Assembly: GCA_021845595.1 (NCBI GenBank)
Contig: JAJZVV010000001.1
Span: 372,001-436,000, forward strand
Reading direction: 5' to 3'
From: Pseudomonadota bacterium
GTDB lineage: Bacteria; Pseudomonadota; Alphaproteobacteria; Acetobacterales; Acetobacteraceae
Length of the DNA stretch: 64,000 bases
Shown here: in pieces, positions 8,738-17,469 of the stretch
How the letters are laid out: each line of letters starts with the position of its first letter
Position numbering within the stretch: the stretch's first letter is position 1
The notes under the pieces: model-generated
Database searches by the model: none
Told to the model about the DNA's origin: nothing
The model's input: the letters and a program-made list of their open reading frames with translations, nothing else
Made by a program: the position numbers and the translations under genes

Positions 8738-10348
8738 ATGACAACCGAGCAGGAGATCGCCGCCGCGCGGCGGGACACGATCGGCGATGCGCTGCGCCGC
8801 GCCGCCGCCTGCCATCGCGACCGCATCGCGCTGGCCTTCGCCGACCGGCGCTGGAGCTACACGGCACTGGACCAGGCGGCCGATCGCATCGCGCGCCGCC
8901 TGCTCGGCGCCGGCCTCGCGCGCGGCGACCGCGTCGTCGCCTTCGGCCGCAATTCGGACGCCTATCTGCTCGCCTGGCTCGGCTGCGTGCGCGCCGGGCT
9001 GGTCCATGTCCCGGCCAACTACGCGCTGAACGCCGAGGAACTCGGCTACATCGCCCGCCAGTCCGGCGCCGCGGCGATCCTCTACCAGCCGGCGCTGGCC
9101 GCCACCGCGACCGCGGTGCGCGACGGGCTAGGGCTCCGCTTCGCCGCCACCATCGATGCCGGACACGAGACCGGCGGGCTGGCGGACATCCTCGCCACCG
9201 CCACCGACGCGCAATGGGCTCCGACCGACGGCGCCGATCCGGCGGGCGGGCTGGACGAGAACGACCTGGTGCAGATCATCTACACCTCCGGCACCACCGC
9301 CGCGCCCAAGGGCGCGATGATGACCCATCGCGCCCAGCTCGCCGAGTATCTGAGCTGCATCCAGGCGCTCGATTTCAGCGCCGGCGACCGCGGGCTGGCG
9401 GCGCTGCCGCTCTATCACACCGCGCAGATGCACGCCTTCTGCATGCCGCAACTCCTCGTCGGCTCCTACACGCGGCTGATCGAGGCGCCGGACCCGGCAC
9501 TGGTGCTGCGTCTGATCGAGGAGGAGCGGCTGACCTCGTTCTTCGCCCCGCCGACGGTCTGGATCGGCCTGCTGCGCCACCCCGACTTCGACCGCCGCGA
9601 TCTCACCTCGCTGCGCCGGGCCTATTACGGCGCCGCCATCATGCCGCTGCCGGTGCTCGAAGAGCTGCAGCGCCGGCTGCCTTCGGCGGGGCTCTATAAT
9701 TGCTACGGCCAGAGCGAAATCGGCCCGCTCGCCACGGTGCTGCGCCCGGAGGAGCACGCGGCGCGGCCGAGCTCGGTCGGTCGGCCGGTGCCGCTGGTGC
9801 AGACCCGCGTCGTCGATGCGGATATGCGCGACGTCCCGCCCGGCGAGCGCGGCGAAATCGTGCATCGCTCGCCCCAGCTCCTGCTCGGCTACTGGGACAA
9901 GCCGGAGGAAACCGCCGCCGCCTTCGCCGGCGGCTGGTTCCATTCCGGCGATGTCGGCACCATGGACGAAGAGGGCTATATCGCTGTCGTCGACCGGGTG
10001 AAGGACGTCATCAACACCGGCGGCGTGCTGGTCGCCAGCCGCGAGGTGGAGGACGCGCTGTTCAGCCATCCCGCGGTGGCCGAAGTGGCGGTGATTGCCC
10101 TGCCGGACCCGAAATGGATCGAGGCCATCGCCGCCATCGTCGTGCTGCGCGACGGCGCCGCGCTCGACGCCGGCGCGGCCGAGGAGACGCTGATCGCCCA
10201 CGCGCGCGACCGGCTGGCCCCGTACAAGCTGCCCAAGCGGGTGATCCTGGCCGAATCGCTGCCCAAGAATCCGTCCGGCAAGCTGCTCAAGCGCGAGCTC
10301 CGCGCCCGCTATGGCGGCCGCGCCGACGCGGTCCCCGGGGTCGGCTGA
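8738..10348 (+). CDS. Acyl-CoA synthetase (AMP-forming), fatty-acid--CoA ligase type
   Basis: 536 residues of the ANL adenylating superfamily. The P-loop-like motif YTSGTTAAPKGAMMTH begins at residue ~182. NCYGQSEIGP is the A5 region, GGWFHSGDVGTMDEEGYI is A7, DRVKDVINTGGVLVASREVE is A8, and the catalytic lysine near the C-terminus is in NPSGKLLKRELR. The enzyme activates a carboxylic acid as the acyl-AMP and transfers it to CoA. The substrate cannot be assigned from sequence alone. ATG 8738 follows GGGAGGGAG; the in-frame extension upstream lacks family similarity. Confidence 0.9.
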   Translation: MTTEQEIAAARRDTIGDALRRAAACHRDRIALAFADRRWSYTALDQAADRIARRLLGAGLARGDRVVAFGRNSDAYLLAWLGCVRAGLVHVPANYALNAEELGYIARQSGAAAILYQPALAATATAVRDGLGLRFAATIDAGHETGGLADILATATDAQWAPTDGADPAGGLDENDLVQIIYTSGTTAAPKGAMMTHRAQLAEYLSCIQALDFSAGDRGLAALPLYHTAQMHAFCMPQLLVGSYTRLIEAPDPALVLRLIEEERLTSFFAPPTVWIGLLRHPDFDRRDLTSLRRAYYGAAIMPLPVLEELQRRLPSAGLYNCYGQSEIGPLATVLRPEEHAARPSSVGRPVPLVQTRVVDADMRDVPPGERGEIVHRSPQLLLGYWDKPEETAAAFAGGWFHSGDVGTMDEEGYIAVVDRVKDVINTGGVLVASREVEDALFSHPAVAEVAVIALPDPKWIEAIAAIVVLRDGAALDAGAAEETLIAHARDRLAPYKLPKRVILAESLPKNPSGKLLKRELRARYGGRADAVPGVG

Positions 10349-10382
10349 TCTCCGCCGGCGCGGAATGCGCTACTCTGCCGCC

Positions 10383-12185
10383 ATGTCCGCCACCCGCGAC
10401 TCGCCGCCCAGCTGCCGCATCCGCCTGCTGCCCTCGGCCATCGTCGATCGCATCGCCGCCGGCGAGGTGATCGAGCGGCCGGCGGCGGCACTGAAGGAAC
10501 TGGTCGAGAACGCGCTCGACGCCGGGGCCGGACGCATCGCCGTGACGCTCACCGACGGCGGCATCACCCGCATCGAGGTCACCGATGACGGCGCCGGGAT
10601 GAGCGCGGCGGAGCTGGCGCTGGCGGTGCAGCGCCACGCCACCTCGAAGCTCGCCGACGAGACCCTGGTGCGCATCGCCACCCTCGGGTTCCGCGGCGAG
10701 GCCCTGCCCTCGATCGGCGCCGCGGCGCGGCTGGAGATCACCTCCCGCCCGGCCGGTGCGGCGGAGGCGCAACGGATCCGTGTCGAAGGCGGGCGGGTCT
10801 CGGCGGTGGCGCCAGCGGCCGGGCCGGCCGGCACCCGCGCGGTGGTGGCGGACCTGTTCTTCGCCACCCCGGCCCGGCGGAAATTCCTCAAATCCCCAAG
10901 GGTCGAAGCCGATCACGCCGAGGCGGCGATGCGGCGGCTGGCGCTGGCCGCCCCCGAGGTCGGCTTCCGCTTGGAGATCGACGGGCGGACGCTGTTCGAC
11001 CTGCCGGGCCAGGACCGCGCCGCCCGGGTGGCCGCGCTGCTGGGGCCGGAAGCGGCGGCCGCGCTGCTCCCGGTCACCGGCGAGCGCGACGGCATGGTTC
11101 TGACCGGATTCGCCGCGGCGCCGAGCGTGCACCGCGCCACCGGCGCCGCGCAGGTCTTCGTCGTCAACCGGCGCCCGGTGACGGACCCGGTGCTGAAGAC
11201 GGCGCTCCGCGTCGCCTATCGCGAGGTGATCATGCCGGGCCGTCACCCGGTCGCGGCGCTGTTTCTCGACCTGCCGGCAGAGGCGGTGGACGTGAACGTG
11301 CACCCGGCCAAGACCGAGCTGCGCTTCCGCGACGCCGAGGGGGTGCGCGGGCTGGTGATCGGCGCACTCCGCACCGCGCTCGCCGGCGGCGCCGGCCGGG
11401 CGGCGATGCTGGCGTGGCGCCCGCCGGCGCCGCTCGCCCCGCCAGCGCCCGGCCCGCGCTTCCCCGGATCTGGCTTCACCCCGGCGCCGCTGCCCGTCGG
11501 TGCGCCGGCCACGCCGGCGAGCCGGGGCCTGGCCGAGGCGCAGTTGCCGCTCGCCGCCACGCCCGCGGCGCGCGTGCTCGCCGCCGCCGAGCCCACGCCG
11601 GCGCATCCGCTCGGCGCTCCGGTGGCGCAGGTCCTGGACACCTACATTCTCGCCGTCGCCGCCGACGGTGCGTTGGTGCTAGTCGATCAGCACGCCGCGC
11701 ACGAACGGCTGACCCATGAGGCGCTGCGCGCCCAGCACCTCGCCGGCGGGGTGCGCGCGCAGCCGCTGCTGCTGCCCGCCGTCGTCGAGCTGGCGCCCGC
11801 CGAGGCGGCAAGACTCCTGGAGCACACCGGCGAACTGGCCCGGCTCGGCCTGGAGATCGAGGCATTCGGCGCCGGCGCCGTTCTGGTCCGCGCCCTGCCG
11901 GCGGCGCTCGGCGCGCCCGAGCCGGCGCCACTGCTGCGCGATCTCGCCGACGAACTCGGCGAACTCGGCGAGACCCTGGCGCTGGAGGCGCGGCTGGAGG
12001 CCGTGCTCGCCCGGCTGGCCTGCCACGGCAGCATCCGCGCCGGGCGGCGGCTCGCCGCCGAGGAGATGGCCACGCTGCTGCGCCAGATGGAGGCCACGCC
12101 GCGCGCGGCGACCTGCAGCCACGGCCGGCCGACCTACCTGAAATTCTCCCGCGCCGAGATCGAGCGCTTGTTCGGGCGGCGATGA
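10383..12185 (+). CDS. mutL: DNA mismatch repair protein MutL
   Basis: 600 residues. The N-terminal GHKL ATPase shows ENALDAGA, DDGAGM and GFRGEALPSI. The transducer domain ends with VNVHPAKTELRF. After a Pro/Ala-rich linker the C-terminal domain contains DQHAAHERLTHE (residues 435-446), matching the metal-binding motif DQHA-x2-E-x4-E. ACHGSIRAG and CSHGRPTYLKF follow, so this MutL should have nicking endonuclease activity, as in most non-enteric bacteria. It couples MutS mismatch recognition to strand incision. The stop overlaps the next start (ATGA). No mutS lies in the window. Confidence 0.96.
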   Translation: MSATRDSPPSCRIRLLPSAIVDRIAAGEVIERPAAALKELVENALDAGAGRIAVTLTDGGITRIEVTDDGAGMSAAELALAVQRHATSKLADETLVRIATLGFRGEALPSIGAAARLEITSRPAGAAEAQRIRVEGGRVSAVAPAAGPAGTRAVVADLFFATPARRKFLKSPRVEADHAEAAMRRLALAAPEVGFRLEIDGRTLFDLPGQDRAARVAALLGPEAAAALLPVTGERDGMVLTGFAAAPSVHRATGAAQVFVVNRRPVTDPVLKTALRVAYREVIMPGRHPVAALFLDLPAEAVDVNVHPAKTELRFRDAEGVRGLVIGALRTALAGGAGRAAMLAWRPPAPLAPPAPGPRFPGSGFTPAPLPVGAPATPASRGLAEAQLPLAATPAARVLAAAEPTPAHPLGAPVAQVLDTYILAVAADGALVLVDQHAAHERLTHEALRAQHLAGGVRAQPLLLPAVVELAPAEAARLLEHTGELARLGLEIEAFGAGAVLVRALPAALGAPEPAPLLRDLADELGELGETLALEARLEAVLARLACHGSIRAGRRLAAEEMATLLRQMEATPRAATCSHGRPTYLKFSRAEIERLFGRR

Positions 12186-12928
12186 ACCTCGGCCTGGCCC
12201 CGGTGCTCGCCGCCGGCCTGATCGCCGGGGCGATGAACGCGCTCGCCGGCGGCGGCTCGTTCGTCACCTTTCCCGCCCTGCTTCTCGCCGGGCTCGACGC
12301 GCGGGCGGCGAACATCACCTCGACCATCGCCCTGTTCCCGGGCCAGGTGCTGACCGGCTGGGCCGGGCGCGGGCTGCTGGCCGGCGCGGCGGGGCTCGGC
12401 GCCGTCGAACTGGTCGGGATCAGCCTGGCCGGCGGCGCCGTCGGCGCGGGGCTGCTGCTCACCACCCCGGCCAGCGTGTTCGCCCGGATGGTGCCGTTCC
12501 TGGTGATGTTCGCCACCGCCGTGTTCGCCTGGGGCAGCTTCGTCCGCCGGGCGGAAGCCGCCGCGCCCCGGCTCGGCCGGCGCACGGCGCTGGCGGCGCA
12601 GTTCGCCATCGCCATCTATGGCGGCTATTTCGGCGGCGGCATCGGGTTCCTCATGCTGGCCGTGCTCACCGCCGTCGGCGTGGCGGTGCGCGCGGCGATG
12701 GCGACCAAGAACGTCCTCGGCGCGGTGATGAACGCCGCCGCCGTCGTGGTGTTCCTGTTCGCCCCGGGCCTCGATGCAAGGGCCGCGCTGGTGCTGGCCG
12801 CCGGCGCCCTGGCCGGCGGCCAGCTCGGCGTGTGGCTGCTGCGCCGGGTGAACGAGACCGCGCTCAGGCTGTTCGTCGTCTTCGTCGGCAGCGCGCTGAC
12901 CGTCGGCCTGTTCCTGCGCGGGCCTTGA
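12182..12928 (+). CDS. TSUP-family (TauE/SafE) membrane permease
   Basis: 248 residues, almost entirely hydrophobic, with seven to eight predicted helices. It has the TSUP N-terminal signature (ALAGGGSFVTFPALLLAGL) and its inverted-repeat partner in the second half (YGGYFGGGIGFLMLAVLTAVG). TSUP proteins move small sulfur- or carbon-containing anions such as sulfite, sulfoacetate or thiosulfate; the substrate here is unknown. The start overlaps the mutL stop by four bases, so translation is coupled although the functions look unrelated. It converges with the pirin gene with only three bases between stops. Confidence 0.85.
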   Translation: MNLGLAPVLAAGLIAGAMNALAGGGSFVTFPALLLAGLDARAANITSTIALFPGQVLTGWAGRGLLAGAAGLGAVELVGISLAGGAVGAGLLLTTPASVFARMVPFLVMFATAVFAWGSFVRRAEAAAPRLGRRTALAAQFAIAIYGGYFGGGIGFLMLAVLTAVGVAVRAAMATKNVLGAVMNAAAVVVFLFAPGLDARAALVLAAGALAGGQLGVWLLRRVNETALRLFVVFVGSALTVGLFLRGP

Positions 12929-12931
12929 GCG

Positions 12932-13630
12932 TCAGCCGAGTTCCACCAGAACCACCTCGGCCTCCTCGGTCGCGGTGATGGCGATCTCCGTCTCGCCGGC
13001 CACGGCGACCCCGTCGCGGGTCGCGGCAGCGACGCCGTTGACCGTGATGGCGCCGGTCGCCGGCACCAGATAGGCGCCGCCATTCGCCGGCAGGCTGCGC
13101 CGCACCGTCTCCCCGGCGCGGATGGTGCCGGCCCAGAGCGCGCCGTTGGTGTAGAGCGGCAGCGCGCCGGCCTCGATATCCGCCGCCCGGCCGCTGGCAA
13201 GGACCGAAAGCCCGCTGCCGGCCTTGGGAAACTGCCGCGTGCCCCAGCCCGGGGCGACGCGCGGCGTGCTCGGCATCAGCCAGATCTGGAACAGCCGCGT
13301 CGGCACCGCCTCGCGATTATATTCGGCATGGACGATGCCGGTGCCGGCATGCATCACCTGCACGTCCCCGGCCTCGGTGCGCCCCTCGTTGCCGAGCGAG
13401 TCGCGATGGGTGATGGCGCCCTCGCGGATATAGGTGACGATCTCCATCTCGCGGTGCGGATGCGGATCGAACCCGGTGCCCGGGGCGATCTCGTCGTCGT
13501 TCCACACCCTGAGCCCGCCGAAGCCCATGCGGGCGGGGTCGTGATACTCGCCGAAGCTGAAATGATGCCTGGCATTGAGCCAGGCGTTGCGGAACCGACC
13601 GAGGTCGGCGAAGGGGCGAATCTCGATCAT
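12932..13630 (-). CDS. Pirin-family protein (YhaK/quercetinase-like bicupin)
   Basis: 232 residues. The N-terminal cupin contains FDPHPHREMEIVTYIREG and GDVQVMHAGTGIVHAEYN, which supply the His/His/Glu/His metal site of pirins. The C-terminal cupin is reduced, as in the YhaK subgroup. Pirins bind Fe(II) or similar metals. Some act as quercetin dioxygenases and others as redox-sensing cofactors, and the sequence does not decide between these. The start overlaps the MarR stop by four bases (ATGA). This close MarR-pirin pairing suggests the pirin is produced in response to the stress or aromatic compound sensed by that regulator. Confidence 0.9.
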   Translation of the reverse strand: MIEIRPFADLGRFRNAWLNARHHFSFGEYHDPARMGFGGLRVWNDDEIAPGTGFDPHPHREMEIVTYIREGAITHRDSLGNEGRTEAGDVQVMHAGTGIVHAEYNREAVPTRLFQIWLMPSTPRVAPGWGTRQFPKAGSGLSVLASGRAADIEAGALPLYTNGALWAGTIRAGETVRRSLPANGGAYLVPATGAITVNGVAAATRDGVAVAGETEIAITATEEAEVVLVELG

Positions 13631-14187
13631 GGCGTGTCACTCTCCGCGATTTGTTCGATATCGAACGATTGGCCGCAGAGATGGGCGCTCGCCTCGGCCG
13701 GCGCAAGCCCGGCGGGCTCGGCACCTTGGCCGAGCTTGCGCAGCAGCGTGCCGAGCTGGCGCTGCTCCTCGGCGTCGAGCCCGCCGAGCACGCGCGCGAT
13801 ATCGGCGGCGTGGCGCGGGAACACGGCCTGGATCCGGGCGCGGCCACGATCGGTGAGGCAGACATGCACGCTCCGCCGATCCTCGGCGCAGCGGCGGCGG
13901 ACGACGAGGCCGCGCCGCTCCAGCTTGTCCACCACGTCGGTGACATTGCCGGCGCTGGTCAGCACCTTCCGCCCCAGCTCGCGATGGGTCAGGCTGCCCT
14001 TGTGCAGCAGCGCCTCGAGCACGCCGAGCTGGGTGACGGTGAGTCCCTCGGCGGCGAGCAGCGGCTCGATCGCCGCCACCACCGACTTGCTCGCCCGCAG
14101 CAGCTTGACATAGGTGCGGACCGCTTGCTCGACGCCGGGGTCGTCGACGCCGAACATCGCCAAAGCCGGCTCCGTCGCCCGCGTCAC
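13627..14187 (-). CDS. MarR-family transcriptional regulator
   Basis: 186 residues (GTG start at 14187). An ATG start ten codons further in, at 14157, is also possible. The winged helix is visible in LTVTQLGVLEALLHKGSLTHRELGRKVLTSAGNVTDVVDKLERRGLV, followed by the wing RRCAEDRRSVHVCLTDRG. The dimerising helices flank it. It has an unusually long C-terminal tail (about 25 residues after the last helix) running into the pirin start. MarR proteins are homodimeric repressors released by phenolics or oxidants. The gene is 15 bases downstream of the universal stress gene and four-base-coupled to the pirin. Confidence 0.9.
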   Translation of the reverse strand: MTRATEPALAMFGVDDPGVEQAVRTYVKLLRASKSVVAAIEPLLAAEGLTVTQLGVLEALLHKGSLTHRELGRKVLTSAGNVTDVVDKLERRGLVVRRRCAEDRRSVHVCLTDRGRARIQAVFPRHAADIARVLGGLDAEEQRQLGTLLRKLGQGAEPAGLAPAEASAHLCGQSFDIEQIAESDTP

Positions 14188-14202
14188 GTCAGGGCTGCGG
14201 GG

Positions 14203-15069
14203 TCAGTGCTTCAGCATGACCGGCAGCCCGGCATGCTCGAGCACGTGGCGGGTGACGCCGCCGAGGATCAACTGACGCAGCCGGGAGTGCGAATAGGCCC
14301 CCATGACCAGGAGATCGGCGCCGAACTCCGCCGCCGCGGCCAGCAGACCGGCGCCGACCTCGCGGTCGACCGGGCGGAACGTCGCCAGCTCGGCGGCGAT
14401 GCCGTGCAGAGCGAGATAGCCGGCGAGATCCTGCGCCGCCGGGCCGCGCCGCTGATACTCGTCGGCCGACAGCACCCGCACCGCCTCGGCGCGGCGCAGC
14501 CACGGCAGGGCGACGAACACCGCCGAGGCGCTCTCCGCCGTGCCGTTCCAGGCCAGCGCGACGCGCCGCCCGACGGCGCTCGGCGCGACGCGCGGGGCCA
14601 GCAGCACCGGCCGGCCGCTGTCGAACAGCACCGCGTGCAGCGCGTCCGACGAGGAGACATCCTCCCCCGCCTCGGGATGGGCGATCACGGTGAGGTCGGC
14701 GAGACGCGCCTGCTGGGCGATGAGGTCCTCCTCGCGGCCGATGACCGAGGCAAAGCTCGCCGTCGCCGCCTCGACGCCGGCACGGGGCTCGCCCATCATC
14801 ACCTCGTGGTCCGCGACGAACCGGGCGAACAGGGCGTGCACCGCCGCCGCCCGCGTGCCGCCCTCCTTCTCGGTCGCGGCCATCATTTCCTCGATCATCG
14901 CGCCCGACAGGCCCTCGCCGGCCAGCGGGGCGACGTCGCGGCTGTCGACGCGGACGTGCAGCGCGCTGACATGGGCTCGCCAGACGCGCGCGATGACGAG
15001 AGCGGTGGCGAGCGCTGCCTCGCCGGCTTCGGTTCCGGAGAGCGGCAGCAGCAGCTTGCGGATCGCCAT
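14203..15069 (-). CDS. Universal stress protein, tandem UspA domains
   Basis: 288 residues with two UspA-like alpha/beta domains. The first (MAIRKLLLPLSGTEAGEAALATAL) is degenerate. The second (RRVALAWNGTAESASAVFVALPWL to the C-terminus) keeps the ATP-binding style G-x2-G-x9-G(S/T) region as DLLVMGAYSHSRLRQLILGGVTRHVL. Tandem Usp proteins are cytoplasmic stress proteins of unclear biochemical role. The start at 15069 follows CGGAG. A perfect TATAAT sits about 40 bases upstream, so it may have its own promoter besides read-through from pdxH. Confidence 0.9.
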   Translation of the reverse strand: MAIRKLLLPLSGTEAGEAALATALVIARVWRAHVSALHVRVDSRDVAPLAGEGLSGAMIEEMMAATEKEGGTRAAAVHALFARFVADHEVMMGEPRAGVEAATASFASVIGREEDLIAQQARLADLTVIAHPEAGEDVSSSDALHAVLFDSGRPVLLAPRVAPSAVGRRVALAWNGTAESASAVFVALPWLRRAEAVRVLSADEYQRRGPAAQDLAGYLALHGIAAELATFRPVDREVGAGLLAAAAEFGADLLVMGAYSHSRLRQLILGGVTRHVLEHAGLPVMLKH

Positions 15070-15108
15070 GGGATGCGGAACTCCGTGGGAGACAGGGACA
15101 CAGTCAAA

Positions 15109-15114
15109 ATTATA
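15109..15114 (-). promoter_or_regulatory. Possible -10 element of the universal stress gene
   Basis: A perfect TATAAT on the minus strand overlaps the end of the upstream kinase gene by zero bases, immediately after its TGA stop. The leader would be about 35 bases. No convincing -35 hexamer is present at 16-18 bases (TGCCGG at 17), so an alternative sigma factor or an activator would be needed if it is real. Confidence 0.35.
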
Positions 15115-16704
15115 TCACGTTCCGGCGCCGGCCGGCAGCATGGCCCTGAGCGCCGCGATCGCGGCGTCCGCCTGCTCGGCGGCGACGACGCGCCAGTCCC
15201 CCGGCCCGGGATCCGTGGCCGCGGCCCGGCGCAGAACGGCGAGGTCGGCGTCCGAAGCATCGCCCGCGCGCGCCGCGACCCGCGCCTCCAGCACGGCGAG
15301 CGGCGCGTCCAGCCAGGCGCCGGCGAATTTCAGCCCGAGGGCGGCGGCCCGGTCGGCCAGCGCGGCGCGCAGACTGGGATCGAGGAAGGTGGCGTCCGCG
15401 ATCACGGCGTGACCGCCGGCGGCGACGCGCCCGGCGGCGTCGAGCAGCTCGTCCGCCACCGCCCGGTGCGCCGCCGCCCCATAGGCCGACTCGGGCAGGC
15501 GCTGCTCGGGCGGGACGCCGTGCTGGCGCTTGCGGATCTCGTCGCTGCGCACGATCACCGCGCCCGGCGCGGCACCGAGCCCCGGGGCCAGCGCCCGCGC
15601 CAGGGTGGACTTGCCGGCGCCGGGCAGCCCGCCCAGCGCCAGGATGCAGGGCGGCGGCGGCGCCAGATAGGCGGCGGCAGCGGCCAGATAGGCCGCCGCG
15701 TCGGCACTCATGCCGCGAACCGCCTGGATGTGGGCGCGAACCATGGCGCGCAGCGAGAGAAAGATCGGCAGCAGGCCGGGCAGGTCCCAGTCGCCGGTGC
15801 GGGCGAGGTAGCGATTGAGCACCCGGTTCGCCGCCGCGCGGCCGGCGCTGTGCTCCAGAGCGGGATGGCATCGCCTTCGCTCGGCCATCCCACTCCAGCT
15901 CTCTGTTTGATCGCATGATTCAGACCTGCGGCGATTCCGCCTGCGGTCATCATGCTCCAGATCCATCAGCAGGAAGGCGAGGTCGTAGCCGAGATCGATC
16001 ACCGCCAGCTGCTCGTCGAATTCGAGCGCGTCGAACGGCACCGGCCGCCCCTGCCAGAGGCAGAGATTGCCGAGATGCAGATCGCCATGGGCACGGCGGA
16101 CGAAGCCGGCCGCGACGCGGGCCGCCAGCCGCGGCGCGCGGGCGTCGATCAGCGCGCGAATGGCATGCTCCCAGTGCACGACCGACGGCTCCGGCAGCGC
16201 CGCGGCGCGCGCGGCGACGACGTTGCCGGCGACGATGGCCCCGAGCGCGGCGGCATGGTCGAGATCCCGGCGCGGCGCCAGCGCGGCATGGTAGTCAGCG
16301 ACCGCGTCGGCGACGGCATCGAGCAGCGCCGGGGTCAGCCCGCCGCGCGCGGCGATGCGGTCGAGAAAATCCTCCGCCGGCACGCGCGCCATGCGCACGA
16401 CCCAGTCGAGCACCTCGCCCGGCGCGCCCAGCGCCAGCCCGCCGTCCGGTCGGCGCACGACCGCGACGACATCGCGATACAGCCCCGGCGCCGCCGGCGC
16501 GTTCAGTGCGTATTCGCGCCGGCAGAAATGCTCGCGTGCGGCGAGCGTCGAGAAATCCAGGAACGAGAGGTGGACGGATTTTTTCAGCTTGTAGGCGACA
16601 TCGGCGCCGAGAAAGACGGCGGAGATGTGGGTCTCCACCGGCACAGCGCCGGTCAGCCGCGAGAGGAAGGCGGCGACCTCCGCCTGGCTCTCCGGCAGGC
16701 TCAC
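15115..16704 (-). CDS. Bifunctional aminoglycoside-phosphotransferase-like / AAA kinase protein with an in-frame repeat insertion
   Basis: 529 residues. The N-terminal part is an APH/choline-kinase-like domain ([13 protein letters not shown], then [15 protein letters not shown] with the catalytic HGD-x4-N, then [25 protein letters not shown]). The C-terminal part is a P-loop kinase ([29 protein letters not shown]). This two-domain architecture is common and of unknown substrate. GTG 16704 overlaps the pdxH stop (GTGA) and is the likely start. Between LLMDLE and [15 protein letters not shown], exactly where the family is continuous, 34 extra Arg/Ser/Glu-rich residues are encoded by a repeat element (15857-15960) flanked by 8-bp direct repeats. 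Without it the protein would be 495 residues and continuous. Whether the inserted protein still works is unknown. Confidence 0.88.
   Translation of the reverse strand: MSLPESQAEVAAFLSRLTGAVPVETHISAVFLGADVAYKLKKSVHLSFLDFSTLAAREHFCRREYALNAPAAPGLYRDVVAVVRRPDGGLALGAPGEVLDWVVRMARVPAEDFLDRIAARGGLTPALLDAVADAVADYHAALAPRRDLDHAAALGAIVAGNVVAARAAALPEPSVVHWEHAIRALIDARAPRLAARVAAGFVRRAHGDLHLGNLCLWQGRPVPFDALEFDEQLAVIDLGYDLAFLLMDLEHDDRRRNRRRSESCDQTESWSGMAERRRCHPALEHSAGRAAANRVLNRYLARTGDWDLPGLLPIFLSLRAMVRAHIQAVRGMSADAAAYLAAAAAYLAPPPPCILALGGLPGAGKSTLARALAPGLGAAPGAVIVRSDEIRKRQHGVPPEQRLPESAYGAAAHRAVADELLDAAGRVAAGGHAVIADATFLDPSLRAALADRAAALGLKFAGAWLDAPLAVLEARVAARAGDASDADLAVLRRAAATDPGPGDWRVVAAEQADAAIAALRAMLPAGAGT
15857..15960. 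repeat. Palindromic repeat element, copy A (inside the kinase gene)
   Basis: 104 bases, 97/104 identical to copy B at 24857-24960. It consists of two adjacent hairpins. One has arms GAGCGGGATGGC and GCCATCCCACTC. The other has arms GCATGAT and ATCATGC plus GACC/GGTC. TGCTCCAG occurs at 15851-15858 and again at 15953-15960. The repeat-to-repeat distance is 102 bases, exactly 34 codons. It is translated in frame in the minus-strand gene as an Arg-rich peptide containing [13 protein letters not shown]. Confidence 0.9.
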
Positions 16705-17321
16705 GGGAACAGCTTCATCGTCGCCCAGATCGGCCCCGCGCTGGTCTCGCCGGACCGGGTGAAGACGGTGCGGTCGTGCAGCCGGAACGGCATGTCCTGC
16801 CAGAACTCGAACCGCGCCGGGACGACGCGCCAGCCGGACCAGTGCGGCGGGCGGGGGATCGCCTCGCCGGGGAATCGCGCCTCGAACTCGGCGACGCGCC
16901 GCTCGAGCTCGCCCCGGGCCGAGAGTTCGCGCGATTGGCTCGATGCCCAGGCGCCGATGCGCGATAGCCGTGGCCGCGAGGCGTAGTAGGCGTCGGCCTC
17001 GGCGTCGGTCACCGGCGCGGCGCGGCCCTCGATGCGCACCTGCCGGCGCAGGCTCTTCCAGTGGAACAGCAGCGCCACCTCGGGATTGTCCGCCAGCTCC
17101 TCGCCCTTGCGGCTCTCGCGGTTGGAATAGAACACGAACCCGCGCGCGTCCCACTCCTTGAGCAGCACGATGCGCGCCGAGGGCAGCCCGTTGCGGGCCG
17201 CGGTGGCGAGCGTCATGGCGTTGGGATCGTTCGGCTCCTCGGCCTCGGCGCGGGCGAACCACTCGGTGAAGACGGCCAGCGGGTCGGCGGCGGCGAGCGG
17301 CACCGGCGGTGTTGCGGTCAT
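16701..17321 (-). CDS. pdxH: Pyridoxine/pyridoxamine 5'-phosphate oxidase
   Basis: 206 residues, typical length. The FMN- and PLP-contacting segments are recognisable: [59 protein letters not shown] and [11 protein letters not shown]. The C-terminus has [15 protein letters not shown] and DRTVFTRSG. Only the last residues (ATMKLFP rather than the common R-L-x-P ending) depart from the E. coli pattern, which is usual in this clade. It oxidises PNP/PMP to PLP with O2. ATG 17321 follows AAGGAG. First gene of the minus-strand run pdxH-kinase-usp-marR-pirin. Confidence 0.95.
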   Translation of the reverse strand: MTATPPVPLAAADPLAVFTEWFARAEAEEPNDPNAMTLATAARNGLPSARIVLLKEWDARGFVFYSNRESRKGEELADNPEVALLFHWKSLRRQVRIEGRAAPVTDAEADAYYASRPRLSRIGAWASSQSRELSARGELERRVAEFEARFPGEAIPRPPHWSGWRVVPARFEFWQDMPFRLHDRTVFTRSGETSAGPIWATMKLFP

Positions 17322-17404
17322 GGCGGGGCTCCTTCGGATCGGTCCAGTTTCGCGCGCCGCCGGGCGCCGGCCAAGGCCCGATCGGCGGCAGGAGACTTGC
17401 CGCG

Positions 17405-17445
17405 GGGCTTGGCCTCGTGTCACTTGGCGAGGAGTGCCCAAGCCC
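17405..17445 (+). promoter_or_regulatory. Stable hairpin in the pdxH/fabI divergent gap
   Basis: GGGCTTGG at 17405-17412 pairs with CCAAGCCC at 17438-17445. Immediately inside, CCTCG (17413-17417) pairs with CGAGG (17428-17432), giving a 13-bp stem interrupted by a five-base bulge on one side. It lies 25 bases upstream of the fabI start and could be a leader structure or an operator. No T run follows, so it is not a normal terminator. Confidence 0.45.
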
Positions 17446-17469
17446 ATTGCCATCGAGGACCGCCGCGCC

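Noticed and set aside
13651-15918. 755-codon plus-strand ORF antisense to marR, usp and the kinase
   Set aside because: No motif; codon pattern is that of the complementary strand of real genes.
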